From an uncultured bacterium (lineage in GTDB: Bacteria; Actinomycetota; Coriobacteriia; Coriobacteriales; Coriobacteriaceae), in contig CAJMMX010000052.1 in assembly GCA_905214615.1 (NCBI GenBank), forward strand, positions 1-18,103: a stretch of 18,103 nucleotides of DNA. The letters run 5' to 3'. The stretch's first letter is position 1. Every line of letters starts with the position of its first letter. Below the pieces are notes generated by a model that saw only the letters and a list, made by a program, of their open reading frames with translations, did not search any database and was not told where the DNA came from. Below, one piece after another: positions 1-7,218 of this stretch. The position numbers and the translations under genes were made by a program.

Positions 1-16
1 GAGTTCCGCACGCAAA

Positions 17-39
17 GAAGGCCACTTAATGTGGCCTTC
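17..39 (-). terminator. Hairpin downstream of the PcsB-like gene
   Basis: A perfect 9-bp stem (GAAGGCCAC at 17-25, GTGGCCTTC at 31-39) closes a 5-nt loop, and the flanking bases extend it imperfectly. On the minus strand the stem is followed by TTTGCG, a weak U-tract, about 70 nt past the stop codon of the gene at 107-1312. It could also serve a gene to the left on the plus strand, so it may be bidirectional. Confidence 0.5.
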
Positions 40-106
40 GTCTTGCGCAGGACTGCCCGAGCAGGCAATCAAGTATATTGCGGGCGGGCACGCGGCCCAA
101 CTTGCG

Positions 107-1312
107 TTACGACAGCGCAATACCGCCGAGCCAGCCCCAGCGCACGCCAGAGCCAGTACCGTAGAACCGAATAAACGCATCAAGTGACTTAGACGTAATG
201 GAGCCCTCGTTGCTCATAACGATGCCGCCACCAACATAGATGCCCACGTGTCCGTACAGCAGGCCCGGCGTACCGGTACCACTGTGCGACGAGTCGGCCA
301 CGATCATGCCCACCTGCAGCGCCGAACGATCGGAGCTGTAGCACCAGGCGTTAAACATGTCGCACGCGTTGCCGCCAAAGTAGCCAACGCCGGCGTTACG
401 GAAGACATTGGTAACCCACGCCGCGCACCAGTTCTGACCCGGCGAAGGCGTGGAGTAGCACGCGTTGACGACGGCCTGCTGCTTGCCCGAGCCGGCATTC
501 TGCTGCGGAGTTCCGGGCGCATACGATCCACCGCCCGAGCTCGAACCACCCGAGTAGGAATTGTTCTTGTTCGCGGCGGCCGCGGCAGCGGCGGCCTTCC
601 TAGCGGCCTCCTCGGCCTGGGCGGCAGCGAGAATCTCGGAATCGCGCTGAGCCATGAGCTCCTTGACGTCGTCGGAAAGACCGTTCAGCACGGTCTGGAC
701 TTCTTGCTGCTTGGCCTGCATATCCTGCATCTGAGCCGTCTGCTGGTCCTTGAGTTTCTCCAGGTTGGCCTTTTGTGCTTCGAGCTCGGTCTTCTGCGCG
801 TCGAGCTCAGCCTGAATCGTCTGGATATCCTCGATGGCATCGCGGTCGCTCTTGTTGATCTTCTCAACGTAATGCGCGTTGGCGACGAGTTCCTCAAACG
901 AGCCAGAGGCCAGCAGCAGCGACAGGATGTTCGTACCGCCGGACTTGTAGCTGGCGGCCACGCGATCGGAAAGGTCGTTGCGCTTCTTCTTGAGCTCGGC
1001 CTTCTTTTCATCGATCTGGGCCTGCGTGTCGTCAATCTTGCCCTGGACATTCTCGATGTCGTTGAGGGTCTGGGCATTCTTGTTGGCCAGCGCCGCATAC
1101 TCATTTGCGATGCTGTCGAGCTGGGCCTGAACCTCGTCGAGTTGGGCCTGGGCGGCATTCAATTTATCGGTGGTTTCTTTGGAAGCCTCCGCCGCATGGG
1201 CGCGAGTGGGCAGGCCAAAAAGAACTGCCGCAGAAGCGGCGCCGAACAGGGCCTTAAGGGCAGTGCGGCGCGAGAGCTCCTGGGAAAGGATGGAATCGCT
1301 GTTTGGTGACAT
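107..1312 (-). CDS. PcsB-like coiled-coil peptidoglycan hydrolase with CHAP/NlpC-type C-terminal domain
   Basis: This 401-residue exported protein probably cuts peptidoglycan during growth or division. Residues 1-40 form a signal peptide with a Tat-like motif (SRRTALK, Arg15-Arg16), a hydrophobic stretch and a likely cleavage site after AHA-40. Residues 44-235 are a long coiled coil; the segment around 119-155 (AASYKSGGTNILSLLL...YVEKI) resembles the coiled-coil domain of PcsB. An Ala-rich stretch (228-247) and a Gly/Ser linker (250-275) lead to a cysteine-peptidase-like domain at about 280-401, with Cys296 in NWCAAWV, His355 in YGHVGIYV and Asn368/Glu369 as possible third residue. The ATG has GGAG five bases upstream. 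Known PcsB proteins are activated by FtsEX; no ftsEX is in the window. The alternative label is an NlpC/P60-family protein. The fold assignment is good, the exact bond cut is unknown. Confidence 0.85.
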   Translation of the reverse strand: MSPNSDSILSQELSRRTALKALFGAASAAVLFGLPTRAHAAEASKETTDKLNAAQAQLDEVQAQLDSIANEYAALANKNAQTLNDIENVQGKIDDTQAQIDEKKAELKKKRNDLSDRVAASYKSGGTNILSLLLASGSFEELVANAHYVEKINKSDRDAIEDIQTIQAELDAQKTELEAQKANLEKLKDQQTAQMQDMQAKQQEVQTVLNGLSDDVKELMAQRDSEILAAAQAEEAARKAAAAAAAANKNNSYSGGSSSGGGSYAPGTPQQNAGSGKQQAVVNACYSTPSPGQNWCAAWVTNVFRNAGVGYFGGNACDMFNAWCYSSDRSALQVGMIVADSSHSGTGTPGLLYGHVGIYVGGGIVMSNEGSITSKSLDAFIRFYGTGSGVRWGWLGGIALS

Positions 1313-1512
1313 ATGTACTCCGTTACATGCTTATTTATATGTCGCTCAACTCATACATATTAGCGTACATATGGCGCGTCCCAACGATTTCCACGAACGG
1401 CAGGAAACTACAAGGTCGGCGGCTCGTAAGCAATTGTCAAATTTGAGGTAACAATTGAGCAAGCTCTTATATGAGTACGTTAACATAATCCTCTGCTTTT
1501 CCTACAGTGCAC

Positions 1513-1541
1513 CATTTGGGCGTCCCCGCCTGCGCTATACT
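1513..1541 (+). promoter_or_regulatory. Candidate galE promoter
   Basis: TATACT at 1536-1541 is a good -10 hexamer, and CATTTG at 1513-1518 is a weak -35 with a 17-bp spacer. The predicted start near 1548 leaves a leader of about 30 nt before galE. The 266-bp gap between the divergent PcsB-like gene and galE also holds a second weaker pair (TTGAGG 1443-1448, TTATAT 1467-1472) and, on the minus strand, TATAAA at 1339-1334, which could be the -10 of the PcsB-like gene. Confidence 0.45.
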
Positions 1542-1578
1542 CCCCTCTAGAAGTGTTCCTGATTCGATAGGAGACTAC

Positions 1579-2640
1579 ATGTCCAAAGCACTCGACCCCA
1601 AAGACACCTGCGTCCTCGTTACCGGTGGCGCCGGCTTTATCGGCTCGCACACCGTCGTTCAGCTGCTCGAGGGTGGCTACCAGGTCGTCATCGTCGATGA
1701 TCTCTCCAACTCCAGCGCCGTCGCCGTCGACCGCGTCAAGACCATCGTGGGCGACGAAGCCGCCAAGAACCTCACCTTCTACAAGGCCAACGTGCTCGAC
1801 CGCGATGCGATGAACAAGATCTTCGATACCCATCAGATCGACCGTGTCATCCACTTTGCCGGCTTTAAGGCCGTCGGCGAGTCGGTGAGCAAGCCCGTCG
1901 AGTACTACCACAACAACATCGAGAACACCCTGGTGCTCATCGACGTCATGCGCAACCATGGCTGCAAGTCCATCATCTTCTCGAGCTCCTCGACCGTCTA
2001 CGGCGACCCGGACAACCCGCCCGTCACCGAGGAAGACCCCAAGAAGCCCGCAACCAACCCCTATGGCTGGACCAAGTGGATGATCGAGCAGATCCTTATG
2101 GACGTCCACACCGCCGACCCCGAGTGGGACGTCGTGCTGCTCCGTTACTTCAACCCCATCGGCGCTCATCCGTCGGGCCTGATCGGCGAGGACCCCAAGG
2201 GCATCCCCAACAACCTGGTGCCCTATGTCGCCCAGGTCGCCGTGGGCAAGCTCGAGGCCGTTCAGGTCTTTGGCAACGACTACCCCACCCCCGACGGCAC
2301 CGGCGTGCGCGACTACATCCACGTGTGCGATCTGGCCTCTGGTCACGTTGCCGCCCTTAACTGGATGAACGGCAAGACCGGCGTCGAGATCTTTAACCTG
2401 GGCACCGGTACCGGCACCTCGGTACTCGAGGTCGTCGCCGCCTTCTCCAAGGCTTGTGGCAAGGAGCTGCCCTACGTGATCCGCGAGCGCCGCGCCGGCG
2501 ACATCGCTGCCAACTGGTGCGATGCCTCCAAGGCCGAGCGCATGATGGGCTGGAAGGCCCAGTACGACATCGCGGACATGTGCCGCGATAGCTGGAACTG
2601 GCAGAGCCACAACCCCAACGGCTTCGCCGACGCCGAGTAG
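1579..2640 (+). CDS. galE: UDP-glucose 4-epimerase
   Basis: This enzyme interconverts UDP-galactose and UDP-glucose in the Leloir pathway, using tightly bound NAD in the cytoplasm. The 353-residue protein has the usual GalE length. The Rossmann NAD motif GGAGFIG is at 16-22, the SSSSTVYGD segment at 136-143 and the catalytic Tyr162/Lys166 pair in PYGWTKW. The downstream signatures RYFNPIGAHPSG (189-200) and RDYIHVCDLA (244-253) are also present. The reading frame is open further upstream to 1507, but ATG 1579 has AGGAG five bases before it and gives the normal N terminus. A strong terminator follows, so it is probably transcribed alone. The TTGTTTAAACAA-like operator seen at other sugar genes here was not found upstream, so it is probably outside that regulon. 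Confidence 0.97.
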   Translation: MSKALDPKDTCVLVTGGAGFIGSHTVVQLLEGGYQVVIVDDLSNSSAVAVDRVKTIVGDEAAKNLTFYKANVLDRDAMNKIFDTHQIDRVIHFAGFKAVGESVSKPVEYYHNNIENTLVLIDVMRNHGCKSIIFSSSSTVYGDPDNPPVTEEDPKKPATNPYGWTKWMIEQILMDVHTADPEWDVVLLRYFNPIGAHPSGLIGEDPKGIPNNLVPYVAQVAVGKLEAVQVFGNDYPTPDGTGVRDYIHVCDLASGHVAALNWMNGKTGVEIFNLGTGTGTSVLEVVAAFSKACGKELPYVIRERRAGDIAANWCDASKAERMMGWKAQYDIADMCRDSWNWQSHNPNGFADAE

Positions 2641-2662
2641 CAAAAACCTACATACCGTTCTT

Positions 2663-2696
2663 GCCCCGATCTCACGTTGTGAGGTCGGGGCTTTTT
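2663..2696 (+). terminator. Rho-independent terminator after galE
   Basis: A 13-bp stem (2663-2675 with 2679-2691, one G-T pair, GTT loop) is followed by TTTTT at 2692-2696, starting 23 nt after the galE stop codon. It separates galE from malQ. Confidence 0.92.
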
Positions 2697-2745
2697 CATG
2701 GCATGTAGCCATTCGCCGAAAATCGACCAACTTTTTTATCTTGCC

Positions 2746-2775
2746 TGTACATGTTTAAACAACATGTTTTACAAT
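2746..2775 (+). promoter_or_regulatory. malQ promoter with overlapping palindromic operator
   Basis: TACAAT at 2770-2775 is a good -10 hexamer; TGTACA at 2746-2751 is a weak -35 with an 18-bp spacer. The spacer holds ATGTTTAAACAA (2751-2762), 11 of 12 matches to TTGTTTAAACAA, a sequence also found at the ABC operon, the GntR gene and the PTS-HAD gene. A second overlapping palindrome, AACATGTT, lies at 2761-2768, and ACATGTTT is repeated directly at 2749 and 2762. A repressor bound between -35 and -10 would block polymerase. That the GntR protein at 11891-12610 binds here is inference. Confidence 0.6.
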
Positions 2776-2860
2776 AGGCGTATCGAATCAGAACATCGGA
2801 GGCGGACTGCACACCCATCGGCAGGCCGACCCCACAACAAGAAGGTTGGTGAGCGCATTC

Positions 2861-4366
2861 ATGGAGCGTGCAAGCGGCGTCCTCATGCCCGTCTCATCTC
2901 TGCCCGGACCATACGGAATCGGCGGCTTTGGCTGGAATGCCTACGACTTCGTCGATTTTCTCGCCTCGTGCAAACAACATTACTGGCAGATTCTGCCCCT
3001 TACGACGACCAGCTATGGCGATTCGCCTTATCAGTCGTTCTCGGCCCGCGCAGGCAACCCCAACTTTATCGACTTTGCCGAGCTTATCGAGGCAGGGTAT
3101 CTGGAGCAGCGCGATATCGATGGCGTGTATCTGGGATCCGACCCCAGCAATGTCGACTACGGTGCTATCTTTGGCGGCCGCCGTCAGATTCTCGACCGCG
3201 CCGCCGAGCGCTTTGCTGCCGACAAGCCGGCCGATTTCGATGACTTTATCCAGGCCAACGAGGACTGGCTCATCCCCTACTGTGAGTTCATGACCGTCAA
3301 AGAGGAGTGCGGTCTCAAGGCGTTTTGGGAGTGGCCCGCGGAGCTCCGCACCCGCGGCGAGGCTTCTGCCAAGGTCTGCGCCGACCATCCGGCGCGTATG
3401 CTCTACCACCAGATGACGCAGTACTTCTTCGATCGCCAGTGGAGCCGCCTCAAGGCCTATGCCAACGAGCGCGACATTCTCATCATCGGCGACCTGCCCA
3501 TCTATGTCTCGCGTGACTCCGTCGAGATGTGGGCGACACCTGAGCTCTTTAAGATCGACGCCGCCGGCAATCCCGTGAGCGTCGCCGGCACGCCGCCCGA
3601 CCAGTTCTCGGCCACCGGCCAGTACTGGGGCAACCCCATCTACGACTGGGACGCCATGGAGGCCGACGGCTTCTCCTGGTGGGAGGGCCGCATTCGCGCC
3701 GCCCTCGACATGTACGACGTCATCCGCCTGGATCACTTCCGCGGCTTCGAGGCCTATTGGGAGGTGCCGTTCTCCTCGCCTGATTCGTCCTACGGTTCGT
3801 GGACGCAGGGTCCCGGCCTCAAGCTCTTCAAGACACTCGAGGAAAAGCTCGGCACGCTGCCCATCATCGCCGAGGACCTGGGCTTCCTCACCCCCGGCGT
3901 CATCGATATGCGCGACAACTCGGGCTTCCCCGGCATGAAGATCCTGCAGTTTGCCTTTGAGGGCACCAACTCGTACTACCTGCCGCACAACTACATTGCC
4001 AACACCGTCGCCTACGTGGGCACTCACGACAACGAGACGGCACGCGGCTGGTTTGAAGGAACGGCTACCCCGCGTCAGCGCGAGCAGACAGCCCTGTACA
4101 CCCATCAGCAGGCCGGCGAACCCATCGCCGACGCGCTCAACCGAACCATCGCAGCCAGCGTGAGCGACACGTGCATCTACACCATGCAGGACCTGCTCAA
4201 CTTGGGCAACGAGGCGCGCATCAACACCCCTGCCACGCTGGGCGGCAACTGGACCTGGCGCATGCTCGACGGCGCCATCACCCGCGAGCTCGAGCACAAA
4301 CTCACCGACTGGACCGAGACCTACTTCCGCATCCCGTCGGAAGCCGAAATCGAGCTTCCTCAATAG
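2861..4366 (+). CDS. malQ: 4-alpha-glucanotransferase (amylomaltase, GH77)
   Basis: MalQ moves alpha-1,4-glucan segments between maltodextrins and releases glucose in the cytoplasm, converting maltose and short dextrins to chains that phosphorylase can use. The protein has 501 residues, normal for the short bacterial form. The N terminus SGVLMPVSSLPGPYGIG (5-21) is typical of the family. The GH77 catalytic residues are visible: nucleophile Asp291 in RLDHFRGF, acid/base Glu338 in IAEDLG and Asp390 in GTHDN. AGTPPDQFS (242-250) is the conserved loop. The frame is open to a TTG at 2846 and a GTG at 2849, but ATG 2861 has GGTGAG seven bases upstream and gives the family N terminus. It precedes glgP by 128 bp with a hairpin between, so the two are probably co-transcribed with partial uncoupling. 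A candidate operator shared with the transport genes suggests sugar-induced expression. Confidence 0.96.
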   Translation: MERASGVLMPVSSLPGPYGIGGFGWNAYDFVDFLASCKQHYWQILPLTTTSYGDSPYQSFSARAGNPNFIDFAELIEAGYLEQRDIDGVYLGSDPSNVDYGAIFGGRRQILDRAAERFAADKPADFDDFIQANEDWLIPYCEFMTVKEECGLKAFWEWPAELRTRGEASAKVCADHPARMLYHQMTQYFFDRQWSRLKAYANERDILIIGDLPIYVSRDSVEMWATPELFKIDAAGNPVSVAGTPPDQFSATGQYWGNPIYDWDAMEADGFSWWEGRIRAALDMYDVIRLDHFRGFEAYWEVPFSSPDSSYGSWTQGPGLKLFKTLEEKLGTLPIIAEDLGFLTPGVIDMRDNSGFPGMKILQFAFEGTNSYYLPHNYIANTVAYVGTHDNETARGWFEGTATPRQREQTALYTHQQAGEPIADALNRTIAASVSDTCIYTMQDLLNLGNEARINTPATLGGNWTWRMLDGAITRELEHKLTDWTETYFRIPSEAEIELPQ

Positions 4367-4413
4367 GAGCTACCGCGCCCGACCCCTCCCCACCGTGCGG
4401 ACGCGCTTGCTTA

Positions 4414-4447
4414 CCCGCGCGAGGCCACCCCAATCCCCTCGCGCGGG
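4414..4447 (+). terminator. GC-rich hairpin between malQ and glgP (attenuator or RNA-stabilising stem)
   Basis: CCCGCGCGAGG (4414-4424) pairs perfectly with CCTCGCGCGGG (4437-4447) around a 12-nt loop. The stem is followed by ATTCTTATG, a poor U-tract, so full termination is doubtful. It may be a leaky terminator that lowers glgP relative to malQ, or a stem that protects malQ mRNA from 3' decay. No convincing separate glgP promoter was seen downstream. Confidence 0.5.
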
Positions 4448-4494
4448 ATTCTTATGAATTGCAGACATGTAATCAACCCATTACAGGAGGAAAC

Positions 4495-6762
4495 ATGCCC
4501 CAAATTAACCTCATGGAACTCGCCGAGCAGTCTTTTGGCACCTCGCTCGAGCAGCTCGACGACCGTCGCATTTACAAGCTGCTGGTCAAACTCGTGCAGG
4601 AGCGCTCCGCCGCCTGCCCGCTCAACAACGGCAAGAAAAAGCTCTATTACATTTCCGCCGAATTTTTGATCGGCAAGCTGCTCATCAACAACATGATCGA
4701 CCTCGGCATCTACGACGAGGTTAAGGACCAGCTCACCGCCGCAGGCCACGACCCCAACAAGATCGAGGAGTTCGAGGTCGAGCCGTCGCTCGGCAACGGC
4801 GGCCTGGGCCGCCTGGCCGCATGCTTCCTGGATTCCATCGCCACGCTGGGCTTGACCGGCGATGGCGTGGGCCTCAACTATCACTACGGCCTGTTCCGTC
4901 AGCGCTTTGTCGACAACCAGCAGAAGGCCGTCCCCGACGAGTGGCTCGGTGAGCAGGACATCCTAGTCGACGACGACCGCTCCTACACCGTCGAGTTCGG
5001 CGATTTTGCCGTTACCTCCAAGCTCGTCAACATCGACGTGCCCGGTTACGGCCAGCCCACCAAGAACCGTCTGCGCCTGTTCGACCTGGCGAGCGTCGAC
5101 GACGGCCTGGTCCCCGGCAGCTCCATCGACTTCGACAAGACCGAGATCGCCAAAAACCTCACCTTGTTCCTCTACCCCGACGATTCCGACGAGCAGGGCC
5201 GCCTGCTTCGCATCTACCAGGAATACTTCATGGTGAGCAACGCCGCCCAGCTTCTGATCGACGAGGCCATCGAGCGCGGCAGCAACCTGCACGATCTGGC
5301 CGACTACGCCGTGGTCCAAATTAACGACACGCACCCCACCATGGTCATCCCCGAGCTCATTCGCTTGCTCACCACCGAGCATGGCATCGAGTTTGACGAG
5401 GCCGTGACCATCGTACGCTCCATGGTCGCCTACACTAACCACACGATTCTTGCCGAGGCGCTCGAGAAGTGGCCGCTCGTCAGCCTGCAGAAGGTCTCCC
5501 CTGCCATCGCCGACATTATCGTCAAGCTCGATGAGATCGCGAAGGCCGAGCACGATGACCCGCGCGTCGCCGTCATCGACGAATACGACACCGTCCACAT
5601 GGCCCACATGGACATCCACTTTGGCTTCTCCATCAATGGCGTAGCCGCCCTCCACACCAAGATCCTGGAGGACACCGAGCTTCATCCGTTCTACGAGATC
5701 TATCCCGAGAAGTTCTCCAACAAGACCAACGGCATCACCTTCCGCCGCTGGATCCATGGAGCCAACCCCGCGCTCGCCAGCCTGCTCGACGATGTAATCG
5801 GCACCGACTGGCGCAGCACCGGCGATCTGAGCAAACTCGCCAAGTTCGCCGACGACAAGGACGTTCTTGAGCGCCTGGCCGCCACCAAGGTCGAGGCCAA
5901 GGCCATCATGCGCCAGTTCATGGCGCTCGAGCAGGGCGTGACCATTCCCTCCAACGCCATCATCGACGTCCAGGTCAAGCGCATCCACGAGTACAAGCGT
6001 CAGCAGATGCTCGCGCTCTACATCATCTGGAAGTACTTCGATATCAAGAACGGCAACAGGCCTAAGCACCCTGTCACCATCATCTTTGGCGGCAAGGCGG
6101 CGCCTGCCTACACTATCGCGCAGGACATCATCCATCTGATCCTGACGCTGTCGCAGTGGATTGCAAACGACCCCGACGTGGCTCCTTACCTGCAGGTTGT
6201 CATGATCGAGAACTACAACGTCACCGCCGCCGAGCGCGTGATCCCCGCCGCTGACATCTCTGAGCAGATCAGCCTGGCCTCCAAGGAGGCGAGCGGCACC
6301 TCCAACATGAAGTTCATGCTCAACGGCGCCCTAACCCTGTGCACGCTCGACGGTGCCAACGTGGAGATTGCCGAGCTTGTGGGCGACGAGAACATCTATA
6401 CCTTTGGTGCCTCGTCCAAACAGGTCGAACAGCTCTACGCCGACGGCACCTACAACGCCGGTGCGCTCTACCGCAAGCCCGGCATTAAACTGCTGGTGGA
6501 CTTCATCACCAACCCGGCCTTTATGGCAACCGGCAACGCCGAGCGCCTGCAGCGCCTGCACGACGACATTAAGGGCAAGGACTGGTTTATGGCCCTGCTC
6601 GACATTGAGGAGTACATCCAGACCAAGGAGCGCGTGCTGGCCGACTACGAGGACCAGGACGCCTGGATGCGCAAGGCGCTCATCAATATCGCCAACGCCG
6701 GCACCTTCTCGTCCGACCGTACGATCTCCCAGTACAACGACGAGATCTGGCACCTGAGCTAA
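4495..6762 (+). CDS. glgP: Glycogen/maltodextrin phosphorylase (GT35)
   Basis: This PLP-dependent enzyme phosphorolyses the non-reducing ends of glycogen or maltodextrin to glucose-1-phosphate in the cytoplasm. The 755-residue protein is within the bacterial family range. EASGTSNMK (598-606) is the PLP-binding motif, with Lys606 as the Schiff-base lysine. KRIHEYKRQ (495-503), NDTHP (277-281), an NGGLGRLAACFLDS stretch near residue 100 and NKTNGITFRRW are hallmark segments. ATG 4495 has AGGAGG four bases before it; the frame continues upstream into malQ, but that part is a shadow of malQ. A strong terminator follows. Next to malQ it completes the classical maltodextrin route (MalQ extends chains, phosphorylase shortens them). 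Whether stored glycogen or imported dextrin is the main substrate cannot be read from the sequence. Confidence 0.96.
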   Translation: MPQINLMELAEQSFGTSLEQLDDRRIYKLLVKLVQERSAACPLNNGKKKLYYISAEFLIGKLLINNMIDLGIYDEVKDQLTAAGHDPNKIEEFEVEPSLGNGGLGRLAACFLDSIATLGLTGDGVGLNYHYGLFRQRFVDNQQKAVPDEWLGEQDILVDDDRSYTVEFGDFAVTSKLVNIDVPGYGQPTKNRLRLFDLASVDDGLVPGSSIDFDKTEIAKNLTLFLYPDDSDEQGRLLRIYQEYFMVSNAAQLLIDEAIERGSNLHDLADYAVVQINDTHPTMVIPELIRLLTTEHGIEFDEAVTIVRSMVAYTNHTILAEALEKWPLVSLQKVSPAIADIIVKLDEIAKAEHDDPRVAVIDEYDTVHMAHMDIHFGFSINGVAALHTKILEDTELHPFYEIYPEKFSNKTNGITFRRWIHGANPALASLLDDVIGTDWRSTGDLSKLAKFADDKDVLERLAATKVEAKAIMRQFMALEQGVTIPSNAIIDVQVKRIHEYKRQQMLALYIIWKYFDIKNGNRPKHPVTIIFGGKAAPAYTIAQDIIHLILTLSQWIANDPDVAPYLQVVMIENYNVTAAERVIPAADISEQISLASKEASGTSNMKFMLNGALTLCTLDGANVEIAELVGDENIYTFGASSKQVEQLYADGTYNAGALYRKPGIKLLVDFITNPAFMATGNAERLQRLHDDIKGKDWFMALLDIEEYIQTKERVLADYEDQDAWMRKALINIANAGTFSSDRTISQYNDEIWHLS

Positions 6763-6788
6763 TTCGGTTTCATCGCCCATCCTCTTGA

Positions 6789-6822
6789 AAACGGAGCCAC
6801 GGCAACGCGGCTCCGTTTTTTT
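6789..6822 (+). terminator. Rho-independent terminator after glgP
   Basis: AAACGGAGCC (6789-6798) pairs with GGCTCCGTTT (6809-6818) around a 10-nt loop, and a run of seven T residues covers 6816-6822. It lies 26 nt past the glgP stop codon and ends the malQ-glgP unit. Confidence 0.94.
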
Positions 6823-6862
6823 GTGCCCGCACGTTACCCTGTGATCCGACTCGGCCAAACAA

Positions 6863-7080
6863 TCTCGATCCATAACAGCTACTCAACCAAAACGGTCCCA
6901 GCTGTTACAGATTGAGACATACCGGCCCCTCCCCTTGGGTTTATCTCAATCTGTAACATCTAGCAGGTGAAATTCGCCTTTGGTGTTACAGATTTAGATG
7001 AAATGGTTAGCTCAGCGGAACCGTCTCGATCTGTAACATCTAACGTCCGAAATCGGCCCTATCCGCTACAGATCGAGACA
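6863..7080. repeat. Array of six alternating inverted repeats with an about 80-bp period
   Basis: The core TGTTACAGATYGAGAC appears six times, alternating in orientation: minus-like copies at 6863-6880, 6942-6964 and 7023-7044, plus-like copies at 6900-6919, 6983-7001 and 7065-7080. Successive same-orientation copies start 81 and 80 bp apart, so this is a tandem array of palindromic units of about 80 bp. Copies 2 and 3 share a perfect 14-bp inverted match (GTTACAGATTGAGA with its complement). The gaps inside units 1-2, 3-4 and 5-6 carry a loosely conserved centre (CCAAAACGG, GTGAAATTCGCC, CCGAAATCGG); the gaps between units are unrelated. The array lies between the convergent ends of glgP and the ABC operon, in a 456-bp stretch (6763-7218) that otherwise holds only two terminators. 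No gene was seen in it. It resembles a REP-type intergenic element; its family is not recognised. Confidence 0.85.
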
Positions 7081-7111
7081 AACGACCGGTCAGACAGTCC
7101 CAACACAAAGA

Positions 7112-7150
7112 AAGGCTCCCCTCTCGCCCAGTGGACGGGAGGGGAGCCTT
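7112..7150 (-). terminator. Terminator of the ABC transporter operon
   Basis: A perfect 12-bp stem pairs AAGGCTCCCCTC (7112-7123) with GAGGGGAGCCTT (7139-7150). On the minus strand the stem is followed by TCTTTGTG, so the T-run is CCTTTCTTT. It lies about 70 nt past the stop codon of the ATPase gene. Confidence 0.85.
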
Positions 7151-7218
7151 ATATGTGACCACGGCAAAAGGATGGCAATACCGCAGTCGCCCAAAGGGAG
7201 GGCCTGGATGAACCGGGC

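Noticed and set aside
248..1309. Long plus-strand open frame opposite the PcsB-like gene
   Set aside because: It is a mirror of the coiled-coil gene, has no family features and no ribosome-binding site; GC-rich genes often give such antisense frames.
1431..1457. Palindrome TCAAATTTGA flanked by two CAATTG sites upstream of galE
   Set aside because: Short and AT-rich; it does not match the sugar operator and has no second copy noticed in the window, so chance is likely.
1507..1578. Upstream extension of galE
   Set aside because: The likely promoter -10 lies within it and ATG 1579 has AGGAG at the right distance; GalE proteins start near the NAD motif.
2894..4363. Long minus-strand open frame opposite malQ
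   Set aside because: Antisense shadow of a certain GH77 gene with no recognisable domain. Similar antisense frames over galE, glgP, the ABC genes and the PTS gene were rejected for the same reason.
4171..4494. Upstream extension of the glgP reading frame
   Set aside because: It overlaps the malQ end in another frame, has the composition of a shadow frame, and ATG 4495 has an ideal AGGAGG site and the family N terminus.
6863..7080. Possible CRISPR array
   Set aside because: Repeats alternate in orientation, are short and imperfect, and spacers are about 20-25 bp with some conserved; no cas gene is nearby.
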